Below are positions 1 through 8,935 of a DNA stretch of 64,000 bases, one piece after another; the stretch's first letter is position 1, and each line of letters begins with the position of its first letter. Made by a program: the position numbers and the translations under genes. The notes below the pieces were generated by a model. It saw only the letters and a program-made list of their open reading frames with translations, searched no databases and was not told the origin of the DNA. Source of the stretch: Pseudomonas sp. Q11 (GTDB lineage: Bacteria > Pseudomonadota > Gammaproteobacteria > Pseudomonadales > Pseudomonadaceae); assembly GCF_024494355.1 (NCBI RefSeq), contig NZ_JAKNQY010000014.1, positions 62,001 through 126,000 of the forward strand, given 5' to 3'.

Positions 1-1890
1 CAGGGCCTGCGCCAATGGCTGACTGAGGGCAGCCAACAGACGACGCCGCTGGCCGCTCAACGGCTTGCCTTCTTTCGAGCACACGCCCAGCAACGCCAGC
101 GGCCCCTCCTCTGTCGACAACGGCCACCACCACCAGCGCCCGGACGGCAGTGTTCCGGTGCCGGCGCCGGCCGGTTGGTCGTGTTGCCAAGCCCAATCGG
201 CGGCCGCGCGCTCAGCTTCGGTGAAGGTCAACGGTTCGGCCGTTTCGACCTTCCAGTCACCCTGACCGTCACGGTTGAGCAGGCACAGTTGCAGGTCGTG
301 CCAGCCGTTGAGGTGCTGCGCGGCGGCGCTGATCACCGCTTGGCGGTCAGTCGCGGCGGTCAGCTTGCGGGACAGGTCAAGCAGCTCGCCGGTTTCCTGC
401 TGGGTCTCGCGCAGCGCCTGCAACTGTCGTCGCTGGCGGGCCGCAAGGTTGCCGGTCAGGGCCGCCATGAGCAAGAAAAACACCAGGGTGAGTACGTCTT
501 CTTCACGCTGGATGGTGAAGGAAAAATTCGGTGGGATGAACAGAAAGTCATAGGCCAGGAATGACAGCGCCGCGCAGGCCAGCGCCGGGCCGAGGCTGCT
601 ACGAACCGCCACCAGCAACACCGCCATCAGAAACACCAAGGAGATATTGGGCAAGGGCAGAAGCCCGGAGATCCCCCAGGCCAGCGCACTGGCCGCCGCC
701 GTCGCCACCAGCGCCAGCACGTAGTCGAACCCGCTCAGGACGGCGTTTGAACGCACGCGGGCCACAGGGCGCTGTTCATCGCGGTCCAGCACGTTGAGTT
801 CCAGCCCCCTGGTATCGCGCAGCAAGCGTGAAGCCAAGCCACCACCCAACAGCCGCCGACGCAGTCGCGGCCTGGACTGTCCCACCAGCACCAGCGTGGC
901 GCGACGTTCGGTGGCGTGCTGGATCAGGGTCCTGGCGACTTCACCGGCCCGTAGCAGCACCACTTCCCCGCCAAGGCGCTCGGCCAGTTGCTGGGCATTT
1001 TGCAGGCGCTGGCGCGATGGCTCGTCCCGCGTGCTGCCGTTGTCCACGTGTACCAGGCTCCAGGGAAGATGCCGACGCTGGGCGACGCGGCTGGCATGGC
1101 GCACCAGACGTTCGGCCTGGTCATCACCGTCGACCCCCACCAACAATCGTCCCCGCACCGCCGGAGCCGCCTGGCCCAGTTGCCGGTAGCCCTGGGCAAG
1201 ATCGTTGTCCACCTGTGCGGCGGCGGTTTGCATGGCCAGCTCACGCAATGCGGTGAGGTTGGTCTGGCTGAAAAAAGCATCGATCGCTGCGCGCGCCTGT
1301 TCAGGCACATACACCTTGCCATCGCGCAGGCGCTCCAGCAGCTCGCGCGGTGGCAGGTCGATCAGCAGCAGTTCATCGGCCTCCTGCAGGACCCAGTCGG
1401 GCAGCGTCTCGCGAACTTGCACGCCGGTGATACCGCGCACCTGATCGTTGAGACTTTCCAGGTGCTGGACGTTGACGGTGGTGTAGACATCGATGCCGGC
1501 GGCCAGCAACTCCTGAATGTCTTGCCAGCGTTTGGCGTGACGGCTGCCGGGCGCGTTGCTGTGGGCCAGTTCGTCCACCAGCACCAAGGCCGGCCGAGTC
1601 GCGAGCAGACCATCAAGGTCCATTTCCTCGAGCACCACCCCGCGATACTCCGAACGCACCAGCGGCTGCTGCACCAGACCGCCGAGCAGCGCTTCCGTTT
1701 CACTGCGGCCGTGAGTCTCCACCACGCCGGCGACCACCCTGACACCTTGGCGCAGTTGCGTGTGGGCCGCCTGCAGCATGGCGTAGGTCTTGCCGACACC
1801 CGGCGACGCACCCAGGAAAACCTTGAGCCGGCCACGGTCGGTGCGGGGCAGCTTGGCTAACAGTGCGTCGGCGCGGCCGGAGTCGCTCAT
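1..1890 (-). CDS. kdpD: KdpD sensor histidine kinase, C-terminal part beyond the window
   Basis: Membrane sensor kinase of the KdpDE two-component system, which activates the kdp potassium-uptake operon under K+ limitation. About 630 residues are visible from the ATG at 1890. They start with the cytoplasmic KdpD domain, whose Walker A motif GASPGVGKT lies at residues 27-35. A UspA-like region follows, then the DUF4118 four-helix membrane block at roughly residues 375-455 (hydrophobic run including LPLPNISLVFLMAVLLVAV), then GAF-like sequence at the window edge. The family is usually about 880 residues, so the HisKA and HATPase domains and kdpE must lie to the left. It is the last visible gene of kdpFABCD, and a 387-bp REP-rich spacer separates it from kdpC. 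The identification is firm. Confidence 0.95.
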   Translation of the reverse strand, partial: MSDSGRADALLAKLPRTDRGRLKVFLGASPGVGKTYAMLQAAHTQLRQGVRVVAGVVETHGRSETEALLGGLVQQPLVRSEYRGVVLEEMDLDGLLATRPALVLVDELAHSNAPGSRHAKRWQDIQELLAAGIDVYTTVNVQHLESLNDQVRGITGVQVRETLPDWVLQEADELLLIDLPPRELLERLRDGKVYVPEQARAAIDAFFSQTNLTALRELAMQTAAAQVDNDLAQGYRQLGQAAPAVRGRLLVGVDGDDQAERLVRHASRVAQRRHLPWSLVHVDNGSTRDEPSRQRLQNAQQLAERLGGEVVLLRAGEVARTLIQHATERRATLVLVGQSRPRLRRRLLGGGLASRLLRDTRGLELNVLDRDEQRPVARVRSNAVLSGFDYVLALVATAAASALAWGISGLLPLPNISLVFLMAVLLVAVRSSLGPALACAALSFLAYDFLFIPPNFSFTIQREEDVLTLVFFLLMAALTGNLAARQRRQLQALRETQQETGELLDLSRKLTAATDRQAVISAAAQHLNGWHDLQLCLLNRDGQGDWKVETAEPLTFTEAERAAADWAWQHDQPAGAGTGTLPSGRWWWWPLSTEEGPLALLGVCSKEGKPLSGQRRRLLAALSQPLAQAL

Positions 1891-2277
1891 GTGTTGGGGT
1901 TCTCTTTCAGAGGTTGATCAAACGGCCGGTGGGAGCAGGCCGGTGGAAGCAAAGTGGAACCTGTGAGAGCTGCCCCTGCGGGAGCAAAATGGAACCTGTG
2001 AGAGCAAGCCCCTGTGGGAGCAAAGTGGAATCTGTGAGAGCAAGCCCTGTGGGAGCAAAATGGAATCTGTGAGAGCAGCCCCTGTGGGAGCAAAGCTTGC
2101 TCGCGATGAACAATAACGCGGTTCGGCAGTTGAACCGTGTCGTCCTGATCGCGAGCAAGCTTTGCTCCCACAGGGCCTGCTCCTACAGGGCTTGCTCCCA
2201 CAAGGCTTGCTTCCACAGCCTTTGCTCCCACAGATTTCACTTTGCTCCCACAGGCCCCACTCCACTCCCACAGAGGT
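1891..2277. repeat. Degenerate REP array between kdpC and kdpD
   Basis: A 387-bp gene-free spacer made almost wholly of REP-derived sequence. At its centre (2084-2171) is a complete inverted REP pair, with GTGGGAGCAAAGCTTGCTCG on one side and its complement on the other. To the left lie four tandem units of 35-36 bp (1948-1982, 1983-2018, 2019-2053, 2054-2088). Each begins AGCAAARTGGAA and ends with GTGGG or GCGGG. To the right (2172-2275) about six irregular copies of the opposite half-site TTTGCTCCCACAGG follow at 14-20 bp spacing. No promoter or coding potential is evident. Confidence 0.85.
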
Positions 2278-2823
2278 CTACAGTTTTTCCAGCGCCAGGT
2301 TCAGCGCCAGCACATTCACCACTGGCGGCCCCACCAGCGGTTGCTCGATGTGAGCGTCGAGCAGTTGCTGCACGGACGCCACCGGCAGATTGCGTGCGGC
2401 GGCGACACGCGCCAGTTGATAGGCAATCGCCGCCGGTGGCAAGTGGGGATCCAGTCCGCTGCCCGAGGTGGTCAGCAGCGCCAGCGGCACAGGGCCTTGA
2501 CCGGGCACTTGCAATGCCTGGGCGTCATCGATCACCCGCGCGGCCAGGGCCGGATTGCTCGGGGAAAAGTTGCTGGCGCCGCTGGCTACCGTGGCGAAAG
2601 CGCCGGCCGATGGACGCGGATGGAACCAGGCATCACCCTGGAAATCCTGGGCGATCAACAGGGAGCCACGGACCTTGCCGCCGGCATCAACGATCAGGCT
2701 GCCGTTGGCCTGGGCGGGAAACGCGACCTGGGCCACGCCCGTAACCAGTAAGGGGTACGCAACGCCGGTGATCAGGGTCATCAGAAGCAATAGGCTCAAG
2801 GCCGGGCGTATCAGAGTGAACAT
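2278..2823 (-). CDS. kdpC: KdpC, potassium-transporting ATPase subunit C
   Basis: Small subunit of the KdpFABC P-type K+ pump. It stabilises the complex and is thought to raise ATP affinity at KdpB. The 181-residue protein has one N-terminal membrane helix (about residues 8-28, LSLLLLMTLITGVAYPLLVT) and a periplasmic domain, with the usual family length. The motif ASGSGLDPHLPPAAI of many KdpC proteins appears here in the slightly varied form TSGSGLDPHLPPAAI. It follows kdpB after a 162-bp gap that carries a REP pair, which is unusual for an operon whose subunits are needed in fixed ratio. The start is the ATG at 2823. Confidence 0.97.
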   Translation of the reverse strand: MFTLIRPALSLLLLMTLITGVAYPLLVTGVAQVAFPAQANGSLIVDAGGKVRGSLLIAQDFQGDAWFHPRPSAGAFATVASGASNFSPSNPALAARVIDDAQALQVPGQGPVPLALLTTSGSGLDPHLPPAAIAYQLARVAAARNLPVASVQQLLDAHIEQPLVGPPVVNVLALNLALEKL

Positions 2824-2870
2824 CCAGAAATCCTCGAATTGAATAAAAAATTACCTGTGGAAACCACCTT

Positions 2871-2957
2871 GTGGGAGCAAAGCTTGCTCGCGATGCAGTC
2901 ACCTCGGTCTGAACCAACACCGTGTCATCGTCCATCGCGGGCAAGCCTTGCTCCCAC
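2871..2957. repeat. REP pair between kdpB and kdpC
   Basis: Two inverted copies of the Pseudomonas REP (GTGGGAGCAAAGCTTGCTCG and, facing it, a CGGGCAAGCCTTGCTCCCAC type) separated by about 45 bp. It lies inside the kdp operon and is predicted to form a long hairpin in the kdpB-kdpC message. Confidence 0.85.
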
Positions 2958-2985
2958 AGGGTGAAGATGAGCGTTGGTTGTCCGC

Positions 2986-5043
2986 TCAAACCAGCCCCAG
3001 CGCCGTCAGCAACATGTCGATCGCCTTGATCCCCACAAACGGCACCACGATCCCACCCAGGCCATAGATCAGCAGATTGCGCCGCAGCAGCGCCGCCGCG
3101 CTGGCGGCCTGCACCCGCACACCACGCAACGCCAACGGGATCAGCACCACGATGATCAAGGCGTTGAACACAATCGCCGACAGAATCGCGCTTTGCGGGC
3201 TGCTCAGGTGCATCACGTTCAGCCCCCCCAGTTGTGGATAGATCGAAGCAAATAGCGCCGGCAGGATGGCGAAGTACTTGGCGATGTCGTTGGCGATGGA
3301 AAACGTCGTCAAGGCCCCACGGGTCACCAGCAGTTCCTTGCCGATTTGCACCACGTCCAGCAACTTGGTCGGGTCGCTGTCGAGGTCGACCATGTTGGCC
3401 GCCTCTCGCGCCGCCTGTGTGCCGTCGTTCATCGCCATGCCGACGTCAGCCTGGGCCAGGGCCGGCGCATCGTTGGCGCCGTCACCACACATCGCCACCA
3501 GACGACCGTCATTCTGCTCATGACGGATGCGCGCCAGTTTTTTCTCCGGCGTGGCCTCGGCCAGCACGTCATCGACGCCGGCCTCGGCAGCAATGGCGGC
3601 GGCGGTCAGCGGGTTGTCGCCGGTAACCATCACCGTGCGAATCCCTAACTTGCGCAGCTCGGCAAAGCGCTCGCGGATACCGGGCTTGACCACGTCCTTC
3701 AGATGAATCGCCCCCAGCAGCCTGCCGTCAACGCACACCAGCAAAGGGGTACCGCCGCTCTGGGCGATCTTGTCCACCTCCCGCGCCAGTGCAGGTAGCA
3801 GTTCGCTTTTCGACAGGCCGATAAAACTCAGCAGCGAATCCACGGCACCCTTGCGGTACACCCGGCCCTGATAATCGACACCGGACAATCGGGTTTCGGC
3901 ACTGAACGGCACAGCGGTCAGCAGTTCGGCGCCCGGCTCGGGTTGCGAATGCAAACCCCGCAGGTACTCGACGATGGACTTGCCCTCCGCCGTGTCGTCG
4001 GCCAACGAAGCGAATAACGCCCCTTCGGTCAGCTCCTTGACGCTTACACCGGGCGCGGCGTGAACCGCGGTACAGCGACGATTGCCGAAGGTGATGGTGC
4101 CGGTCTTGTCCAGCATCAGCACATGCACGTCCCCCGCCGCTTCCACCGCGCGACCGGACTTGGCGATCACGTTCAGGCGCACCAGCCGATCCATCCCGGC
4201 GATACCGATGGCCGACAACAGCCCGCCGATGGTAGTGGGAATCAACGTCACCAACAGCGCCACCAGAAACACCAGCGGCAAATTACCGTTGGCGAAATGC
4301 GCGAACGGCTGCAGCGTCACCACCACCAGCAGGAAGATCAGCGTCAGGCCGATCAGCAAAATATCCAGCGCCACTTCGTTGGGCGTCTTCTGCCGCTTGG
4401 CGCCTTCGACGAGAGCGATCATGCGGTCCAGGGTGGATTCACCGGGGTTACTGGTGACGCGCACCAGCAGCCAGTCGGAGACCAGGCGCGTGTTGCCGGT
4501 GACGGCTGAACGATCGCCGCCGGACTCGCGGATCACCGGGGCCGATTCGCCGGTAATCGCCGCCTCGTTGACGGCCGCGATGCCTTCGATCACTTCGCCA
4601 TCGCCAGGAATCATCTCCCCCGCCTCGACGCGTACCACGTCACCCTTTCGCAGGCGGGCGGCGGCTATCACCTCAAAGCCGTTGGCCGTCTGGCGGCGTG
4701 CGCTCAGGCCTTCGCTACCGGCCTTGAGACTGTCTGCCCGGGCCTTGCCGCGACCCTCGGCCAGGGCTTCGGCAAAGTTGGCGAACAACACCGTGAACCA
4801 CAACCACAGGGCAATTTGCGCGGCAACAAAGGTCGGCACACTGCTGTCCGGAACGAAACACAACATCGTGGTGAGAATCGCGGTCAGTTCCACCACCAGC
4901 ATCACCGGGGCGCGGTGCAACTGGCGCGGGTCGAGCTTGACGAACGCTTGCAGCAGCGCTGGCCGCCACAAGGCCGAGATCGCGGTTTTCGGTTGCTCCG
5001 GCGCCTTGGCGACGACGGTTTTGCTCATTGGCATATTCATCAT
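2986..5043 (-). CDS. kdpB: KdpB, potassium-transporting P-type ATPase catalytic subunit
   Basis: Catalytic subunit of KdpFABC in the inner membrane. It hydrolyses ATP through an aspartyl-phosphate to drive K+ uptake. The 685-residue protein shows TGES at 164-167 in the actuator domain (the serine is the inhibitory phosphorylation site in E. coli), the phosphorylation motif DKTGT at 312-316, and GDGANDAPAL in the hinge. The length is normal. The ATG at 5043 is followed by further in-frame ATGs at 5040 and 5034. The TGAGGA overlapping the kdpA stop codon can serve as its ribosome-binding site, so kdpB is probably translationally coupled to kdpA. Confidence 0.98.
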   Translation of the reverse strand: MMNMPMSKTVVAKAPEQPKTAISALWRPALLQAFVKLDPRQLHRAPVMLVVELTAILTTMLCFVPDSSVPTFVAAQIALWLWFTVLFANFAEALAEGRGKARADSLKAGSEGLSARRQTANGFEVIAAARLRKGDVVRVEAGEMIPGDGEVIEGIAAVNEAAITGESAPVIRESGGDRSAVTGNTRLVSDWLLVRVTSNPGESTLDRMIALVEGAKRQKTPNEVALDILLIGLTLIFLLVVVTLQPFAHFANGNLPLVFLVALLVTLIPTTIGGLLSAIGIAGMDRLVRLNVIAKSGRAVEAAGDVHVLMLDKTGTITFGNRRCTAVHAAPGVSVKELTEGALFASLADDTAEGKSIVEYLRGLHSQPEPGAELLTAVPFSAETRLSGVDYQGRVYRKGAVDSLLSFIGLSKSELLPALAREVDKIAQSGGTPLLVCVDGRLLGAIHLKDVVKPGIRERFAELRKLGIRTVMVTGDNPLTAAAIAAEAGVDDVLAEATPEKKLARIRHEQNDGRLVAMCGDGANDAPALAQADVGMAMNDGTQAAREAANMVDLDSDPTKLLDVVQIGKELLVTRGALTTFSIANDIAKYFAILPALFASIYPQLGGLNVMHLSSPQSAILSAIVFNALIIVVLIPLALRGVRVQAASAAALLRRNLLIYGLGGIVVPFVGIKAIDMLLTALGLV

Positions 5044-5050
5044 CAGATCC

Positions 5051-6745
5051 TCAGAAGCCCAGGCTCAGGTGTTCGGCAATCGGCCCCAGGGCCAGGGTCG
5101 GCAGGAAGGTCAGGCCGCCCACCAACAGAATGGTCACGGTGAGCAAGGTGACGAACAGCGGGCCGTGGGTCGGAAAGCTGTTCGGGCCGATCGGCGCGGT
5201 TTTCTTCAGCGCCAGGCTACCGGCCAAGGCCAGCACCGGCAGGATGTAGCCGAAACGGCCGATCAACATGCCCAGCCCCAGCATCAAATTGTGGAAGGGT
5301 GTGTTGGCACCAAAGCCGGCGAAGGCCGAACCGTTGTTCGCCCCCGCCGAGGTGTAGGCATACAACAACTGGCTGAAGCCGTGGGCGCCAGGGTTGCTCA
5401 CCGCAGCAGCAGGCCCGGGCAGGCTCGCAGCAATCGCCCCCAGCCCCAGCACACTCACCGGCATGACCAACAGGGTCACCACCAGCAGTTGCACTTCCCT
5501 GGCAGCGAGCTTCTTGCCCAGGTATTCCGGGGTACGGCCAATCATCAATCCAGCCAGGAACACTGCGATCAGCACGTTCAGCAGCATCCCGTAGAGCCCC
5601 GCGCCGACGCCGCCGAAAATGACTTCGCCGACCATCATGTTCACCAGCGAGACCATGCCGCTCAGAGGATTGAGGCTGTCATGCATGCCATTGACCGAGC
5701 CATTGGATGCCGCCGTGGTGGTGACGGACCACAGCACCGTGGCCGTGGTGCCAAAGCGCGCCTCCTTGCCTTCCAGTGGAGCGGTCTGCTCCACCGAAGC
5801 GTTGTACAGCGCCGGGTTGGGTTGGGATTCGGCCCACAACGAGGTGGCGCCGCCGATCAGAAACAGTGCGAGCATGCAGGCGATGATCGCCCGGCTCTGG
5901 CGCAGGTCCTTGACGTAATGGCCGAAGGTGAACACCAGCGCGGCGGAAATCAGGATGATCGACGCGACTTCGAACAGGTTGCTCCAGGCCGTCGGGTTCT
6001 CGAACGGGTGCGCCGAATTGACGCCGAAGAAACCACCCCCGTTGGTGCCCAGTTGCTTGATCGCGATCTGGCTGGCGGCCGGGCCCAATGGAATCACTTG
6101 ATCCGCGCCCTGCATCGTCAACCCGTGCACATAGTGGGCGAAGGTTTGCGGCACGCCCTGCCACACCAGGAACAGCGCCAGCAACAGGCACAGCGGTAAC
6201 AGCCCGTAGAGGGTGGCGCGGGTCATGTCGACCCAGAAGTTACCCAGCGTTGCAGCGGATTTGCGCCCAATTCCGCGACACAGCGCCACCAGCACGGCCA
6301 GGCCCGTGGCGGCGCTGACAAAGTTCTGCACGGCCAGGCCAAGCATCTGGCTCAGGTAGCTCAACGACGCTTCACCGCTGTAGGACTGCCAATTGGTATT
6401 GGTGGTGAAACTCACCGCCGTGTTGAATGCCTGGGTCCACTCCATACCCGGCACTTTTTCGGGGTTGAGTGGCAAATGCCCCTGTAACAGCAGAATGGCG
6501 AACAACAGCGAAAAACCGGCCAGGTTGAAAGCGAGCAAGGCCAAGGCGTATTTCTGCCAGCTTTGCTCAACGGCCGGATCGACACCGGCCAAGCGATAGC
6601 AACCACGCTCCACCGGGCCAAGAACAGGTGAAAGCCAAGTGCGCTGGCCTTCCATCACCCGGTAGTAAAAACGCCCCAGAAACGGTGCAGGGATCAGCAC
6701 CAGCGCGAAGAAGGCGAAGATCAGCCCGTAGTCATAACCGTGCAT
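5051..6745 (-). CDS. kdpA: KdpA, potassium-binding channel-like subunit
   Basis: K+-selective subunit of KdpFABC, related to the SKT channel superfamily. It is very hydrophobic, with four pore repeats. Visible filter-like segments include TSAGANNGSAFAGFG and the GGGFFGVNSAHPFENPT region. Two starts compete: a GTG at 6751 and an ATG at 6745. I chose the ATG because TAGGAG lies five bases upstream of it, whereas the GTG overlaps that site, and because Pseudomonas KdpA proteins begin with MH-Y-Y. This gives 564 residues, the normal length. The kdpF stop codon TAG overlaps the ribosome-binding site, so the two are coupled. Confidence 0.97.
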   Translation of the reverse strand: MHGYDYGLIFAFFALVLIPAPFLGRFYYRVMEGQRTWLSPVLGPVERGCYRLAGVDPAVEQSWQKYALALLAFNLAGFSLLFAILLLQGHLPLNPEKVPGMEWTQAFNTAVSFTTNTNWQSYSGEASLSYLSQMLGLAVQNFVSAATGLAVLVALCRGIGRKSAATLGNFWVDMTRATLYGLLPLCLLLALFLVWQGVPQTFAHYVHGLTMQGADQVIPLGPAASQIAIKQLGTNGGGFFGVNSAHPFENPTAWSNLFEVASIILISAALVFTFGHYVKDLRQSRAIIACMLALFLIGGATSLWAESQPNPALYNASVEQTAPLEGKEARFGTTATVLWSVTTTAASNGSVNGMHDSLNPLSGMVSLVNMMVGEVIFGGVGAGLYGMLLNVLIAVFLAGLMIGRTPEYLGKKLAAREVQLLVVTLLVMPVSVLGLGAIAASLPGPAAAVSNPGAHGFSQLLYAYTSAGANNGSAFAGFGANTPFHNLMLGLGMLIGRFGYILPVLALAGSLALKKTAPIGPNSFPTHGPLFVTLLTVTILLVGGLTFLPTLALGPIAEHLSLGF

Positions 6746-6753
6746 AGCCACTC

Positions 6754-6843
6754 CTAGTTCCGATCCGCGCGCAACAGCGCAATCAGTAGATAAATGAACA
6801 GCGCCGCGGCCAGCAGCAGCGACACCCCGTCCAGAAGGCTCAT
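6754..6843 (-). CDS. kdpF: KdpF, small stabilising subunit of the Kdp pump
   Basis: A 29-residue single-helix membrane peptide that stabilises the KdpFABC complex. The translation is MSLLDGVSLLLAAALFIYLL followed by IALLRADRN: one hydrophobic helix and a basic end, typical of KdpF. The start at 6843 is set by GGAGAAATCCC directly upstream; the open frame reaches further back but without homology. It is the first gene of the operon. Confidence 0.93.
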   Translation of the reverse strand: MSLLDGVSLLLAAALFIYLLIALLRADRN

Positions 6844-6924
6844 GGGATTTCTCCGTCGTACGGCGTCATGCCGTGTCTGGAGTGATTGTCGGCAGGGAGG
6901 GCGTAAAGGAACGAGATCGAGAGA

Positions 6925-6957
6925 GGGGTTGGGGGATAAAGAATGTGTAAAAAATGG
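6925..6957 (-). promoter_or_regulatory. Candidate KdpE-binding site upstream of kdpF
   Basis: On the minus strand this stretch reads CCATTTTTTACACATTC then TTTATCCCCCAACCCC, about 85 bp upstream of the kdpF start. From memory, the E. coli KdpE box is also a T-tract/TACA/C-run sequence at a similar distance. The likeness is by eye only; no score was computed. Confidence 0.4.
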
Positions 6958-6978
6958 GTTTGTGGTTGGCTGGGCGGG

Positions 6979-7080
6979 CCTCATCGCGAGCAGGCTCGCT
7001 CCCACAGGGGATTGTCAGTGGAGGAAAATTCTCTATTCACAACAGATCAAATGTGGGAGCGAGCCTGCTCGCGATGAGGC
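6979..7080. repeat. REP pair
   Basis: Inverted copies of CCTCATCGCGAGCAGGCTCG and its complement flank about 42 bp. The arms match perfectly over some 30 bp. Confidence 0.9.
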
Positions 7081-7248
7081 CCGCCCCGGCACTGACGCTC
7101 CGAACTGGAGCACAAAATCGAGCCATCAGGCAGCGAACATCCCCGATACGACACAATTTCACCCATTACGACCAGCGCGACCACACTGGCACGCCCACTG
7201 CACTGCCCCACCCCAGCGCTTTTGCTATGGATCGAGGGGGAGCCACCG

Positions 7249-8613
7249 ATGAACACACAACTCAAACCCACCCTGGGCACCCTGCATCTATGGGGTATTG
7301 CCGTCGGGCTGGTGATCTCCGGCGAGTACTTCGGCTGGAGCTACGGCTGGGGCGTTGCCGGAACGCTGGGCTTTCTAGTGACATCATTCATGGTCGCGGC
7401 CATGTACACCTGCTTCATCTTCAGCTTCACCGAACTGACCACCGCCATTCCCCACGCCGGCGGACCGTTCGCCTACAGCCGTCGGGCATTCGGCGAAAAA
7501 GGCGGGTTGGTCGCCGGTCTGGCAACGCTGATCGAATTCGTCTTCGCGCCACCGGCCATCGCCCTAGCCATCGGCGCCTACCTGAACGTGCAATTCCCGG
7601 CCCTGGACCCAAAACACGCGGCGGTCGGTGCCTATATCGTGTTCATGGGCCTGAACATCCTCGGGGTGAAACTGGCGGCGACCTTCGAGCTGATCGTCTG
7701 CGTGCTGGCGGTGGCCGAATTGCTGGTGTTCATGGGCGTGGTCGCCCCGGCGTTCAGCTTCAGCAGCTTCGCCTTGAACGGCTGGGCCGGTTCCGATGTG
7801 TTCGGCGCGCCGGCCATTGCCGGGATGTTCGCCGCAATCCCCTTCGCCATCTGGTTTTTCCTGGCCATTGAGGGCGCGGCCATGGCCGCCGAAGAAGCCA
7901 AGGACCCGAAACGCACAATTCCCAAGGCCTACATCAGCGGCATCCTGACCCTGGTGTTCCTGGCCATGGGCGTGATGTTTTTCGCCGGAGGCGTGGGCGA
8001 CTGGCGCACCCTGTCCAACATCAACGACCCGCTGCCCCAAGCCATGAAAACCGTAGTTGGCGAAAGCTCCGGCTGGTTGCACATGCTGGTGTGGATCGGC
8101 CTGTTCGGCCTGGTGGCAAGCTTCCACGGCATCATCCTCGGCTACTCGCGCCAGTTCTTCGCCCTCGCCCGCGCCGGCTACCTGCCCGCCTCACTCGCCA
8201 AACTGTCACGTTTCCAGACCCCGCACCGGGCCATCATCGCCGGCGGCCTGATCGGCATCGCAGCGATCTACAGCGACGGTCTGATCAACCTCGGCGGCAT
8301 GACCCTGACCGCAGCGATGATCACCATGGCCGTATTCGGTGCCATCGTCATGTACATCATGAGCATGCTCAGCCTGTTCAAACTGCGTAAAACCGAACCC
8401 AACCTGGAACGCACCTTCCGCGCGCCGGGCTATCCGATCATCCCGGGTATCGCCCTGGTACTGGCAGTGGTGTGCCTGGTGGCGATGGCCTGGTTCAACG
8501 CGCTGATCGGGCTGATCTTCCTCGGTTTCATGGCAGTAGGCTTCCTGTACTTCATGCTAACGGCGCAACTGCGCGCCGATGCCCCGGCCGATGCGATGCT
8601 CACCGGGCTTTGA
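7249..8613 (+). CDS. eat: Ethanolamine permease (APC superfamily)
   Basis: Inner-membrane amino-acid/polyamine/organocation (APC) family transporter of 454 residues with about 12 hydrophobic segments. The N-terminal block GIAVGLVISGEYFGWSYGWG and the later EGAAMAAEEAKDP segment are those I associate with the ethanolamine permease Eat. The ATG at 7249 is preferred over an upstream TTG at 7222 because GAGGGGG lies seven bases before it. In many Pseudomonas the gene accompanies eutBC or an aldehyde dehydrogenase; none is in view, so the substrate rests on sequence likeness alone. Another small amine or amino acid is possible. Confidence 0.85.
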   Translation: MNTQLKPTLGTLHLWGIAVGLVISGEYFGWSYGWGVAGTLGFLVTSFMVAAMYTCFIFSFTELTTAIPHAGGPFAYSRRAFGEKGGLVAGLATLIEFVFAPPAIALAIGAYLNVQFPALDPKHAAVGAYIVFMGLNILGVKLAATFELIVCVLAVAELLVFMGVVAPAFSFSSFALNGWAGSDVFGAPAIAGMFAAIPFAIWFFLAIEGAAMAAEEAKDPKRTIPKAYISGILTLVFLAMGVMFFAGGVGDWRTLSNINDPLPQAMKTVVGESSGWLHMLVWIGLFGLVASFHGIILGYSRQFFALARAGYLPASLAKLSRFQTPHRAIIAGGLIGIAAIYSDGLINLGGMTLTAAMITMAVFGAIVMYIMSMLSLFKLRKTEPNLERTFRAPGYPIIPGIALVLAVVCLVAMAWFNALIGLIFLGFMAVGFLYFMLTAQLRADAPADAMLTGL

Positions 8614-8732
8614 GGTGAACCCGGCAGAACGGGCGTAGTATGGAACCACTGCGAACAACCTTCGCTCATAAGTGGTAGGTGCGATGGACAGGCGAAATCT
8701 TCGTCATCCATCGCCCCCTCAAGGAGAGCCCT

Positions 8733-8900
8733 ATGCCCTGGTACGCCTGGTTAATTCTGATTGTTGCAATCGGCTCGATCGTTGGTGGCTTGATGATGCT
8801 GCGCGACACCGCCAACAAGGTCGAACTGACGGATGAACAGCGCAAGCGTGTTGCCGAGCGCAATGCCGAGATGGATGCGAAGGAGGCCAAGGATCGTTGA
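8733..8900 (+). CDS. DUF2897 family small membrane protein
   Basis: A 55-residue protein beginning MPWYAWLILIVAIGSIVGGL. It has one N-terminal membrane helix, then a highly charged cytoplasmic tail (VELTDEQRKRVAERNAEMDA). This matches the DUF2897 family of gammaproteobacteria, whose function is unknown. AAGGAG sits eight bases upstream of the ATG. It stands alone between the permease gene and a repeat. Confidence 0.85.
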   Translation: MPWYAWLILIVAIGSIVGGLMMLRDTANKVELTDEQRKRVAERNAEMDAKEAKDR

Positions 8901-8935
8901 TTGCTGCACACCGCTTTTGTGGCGGCTGGGCCTGC

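Larger units (their letters stand above)
6844..7248. other. Divergent intergenic region kdpF / eat
   Basis: A 405-bp gene-free region. It contains the candidate KdpE site (6925-6957) and a full REP pair (6979-7080), then about 170 bp without recognisable structure up to the permease gene. Promoters for both flanking operons must lie here. Confidence 0.6.

Noticed and set aside
1948..2088. Regular 35-36-bp repeats resembling a CRISPR array
   Set aside because: The units are contiguous, without spacers, are derived from REP sequence, and no cas genes are near.
4082..6199. Long plus-strand open frame antisense to kdpA and kdpB
   Set aside because: The composition is Arg/Ser/Gln-rich and lacks domains, and it lies wholly opposite two well-identified genes. 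It is a product of high-GC codon bias.
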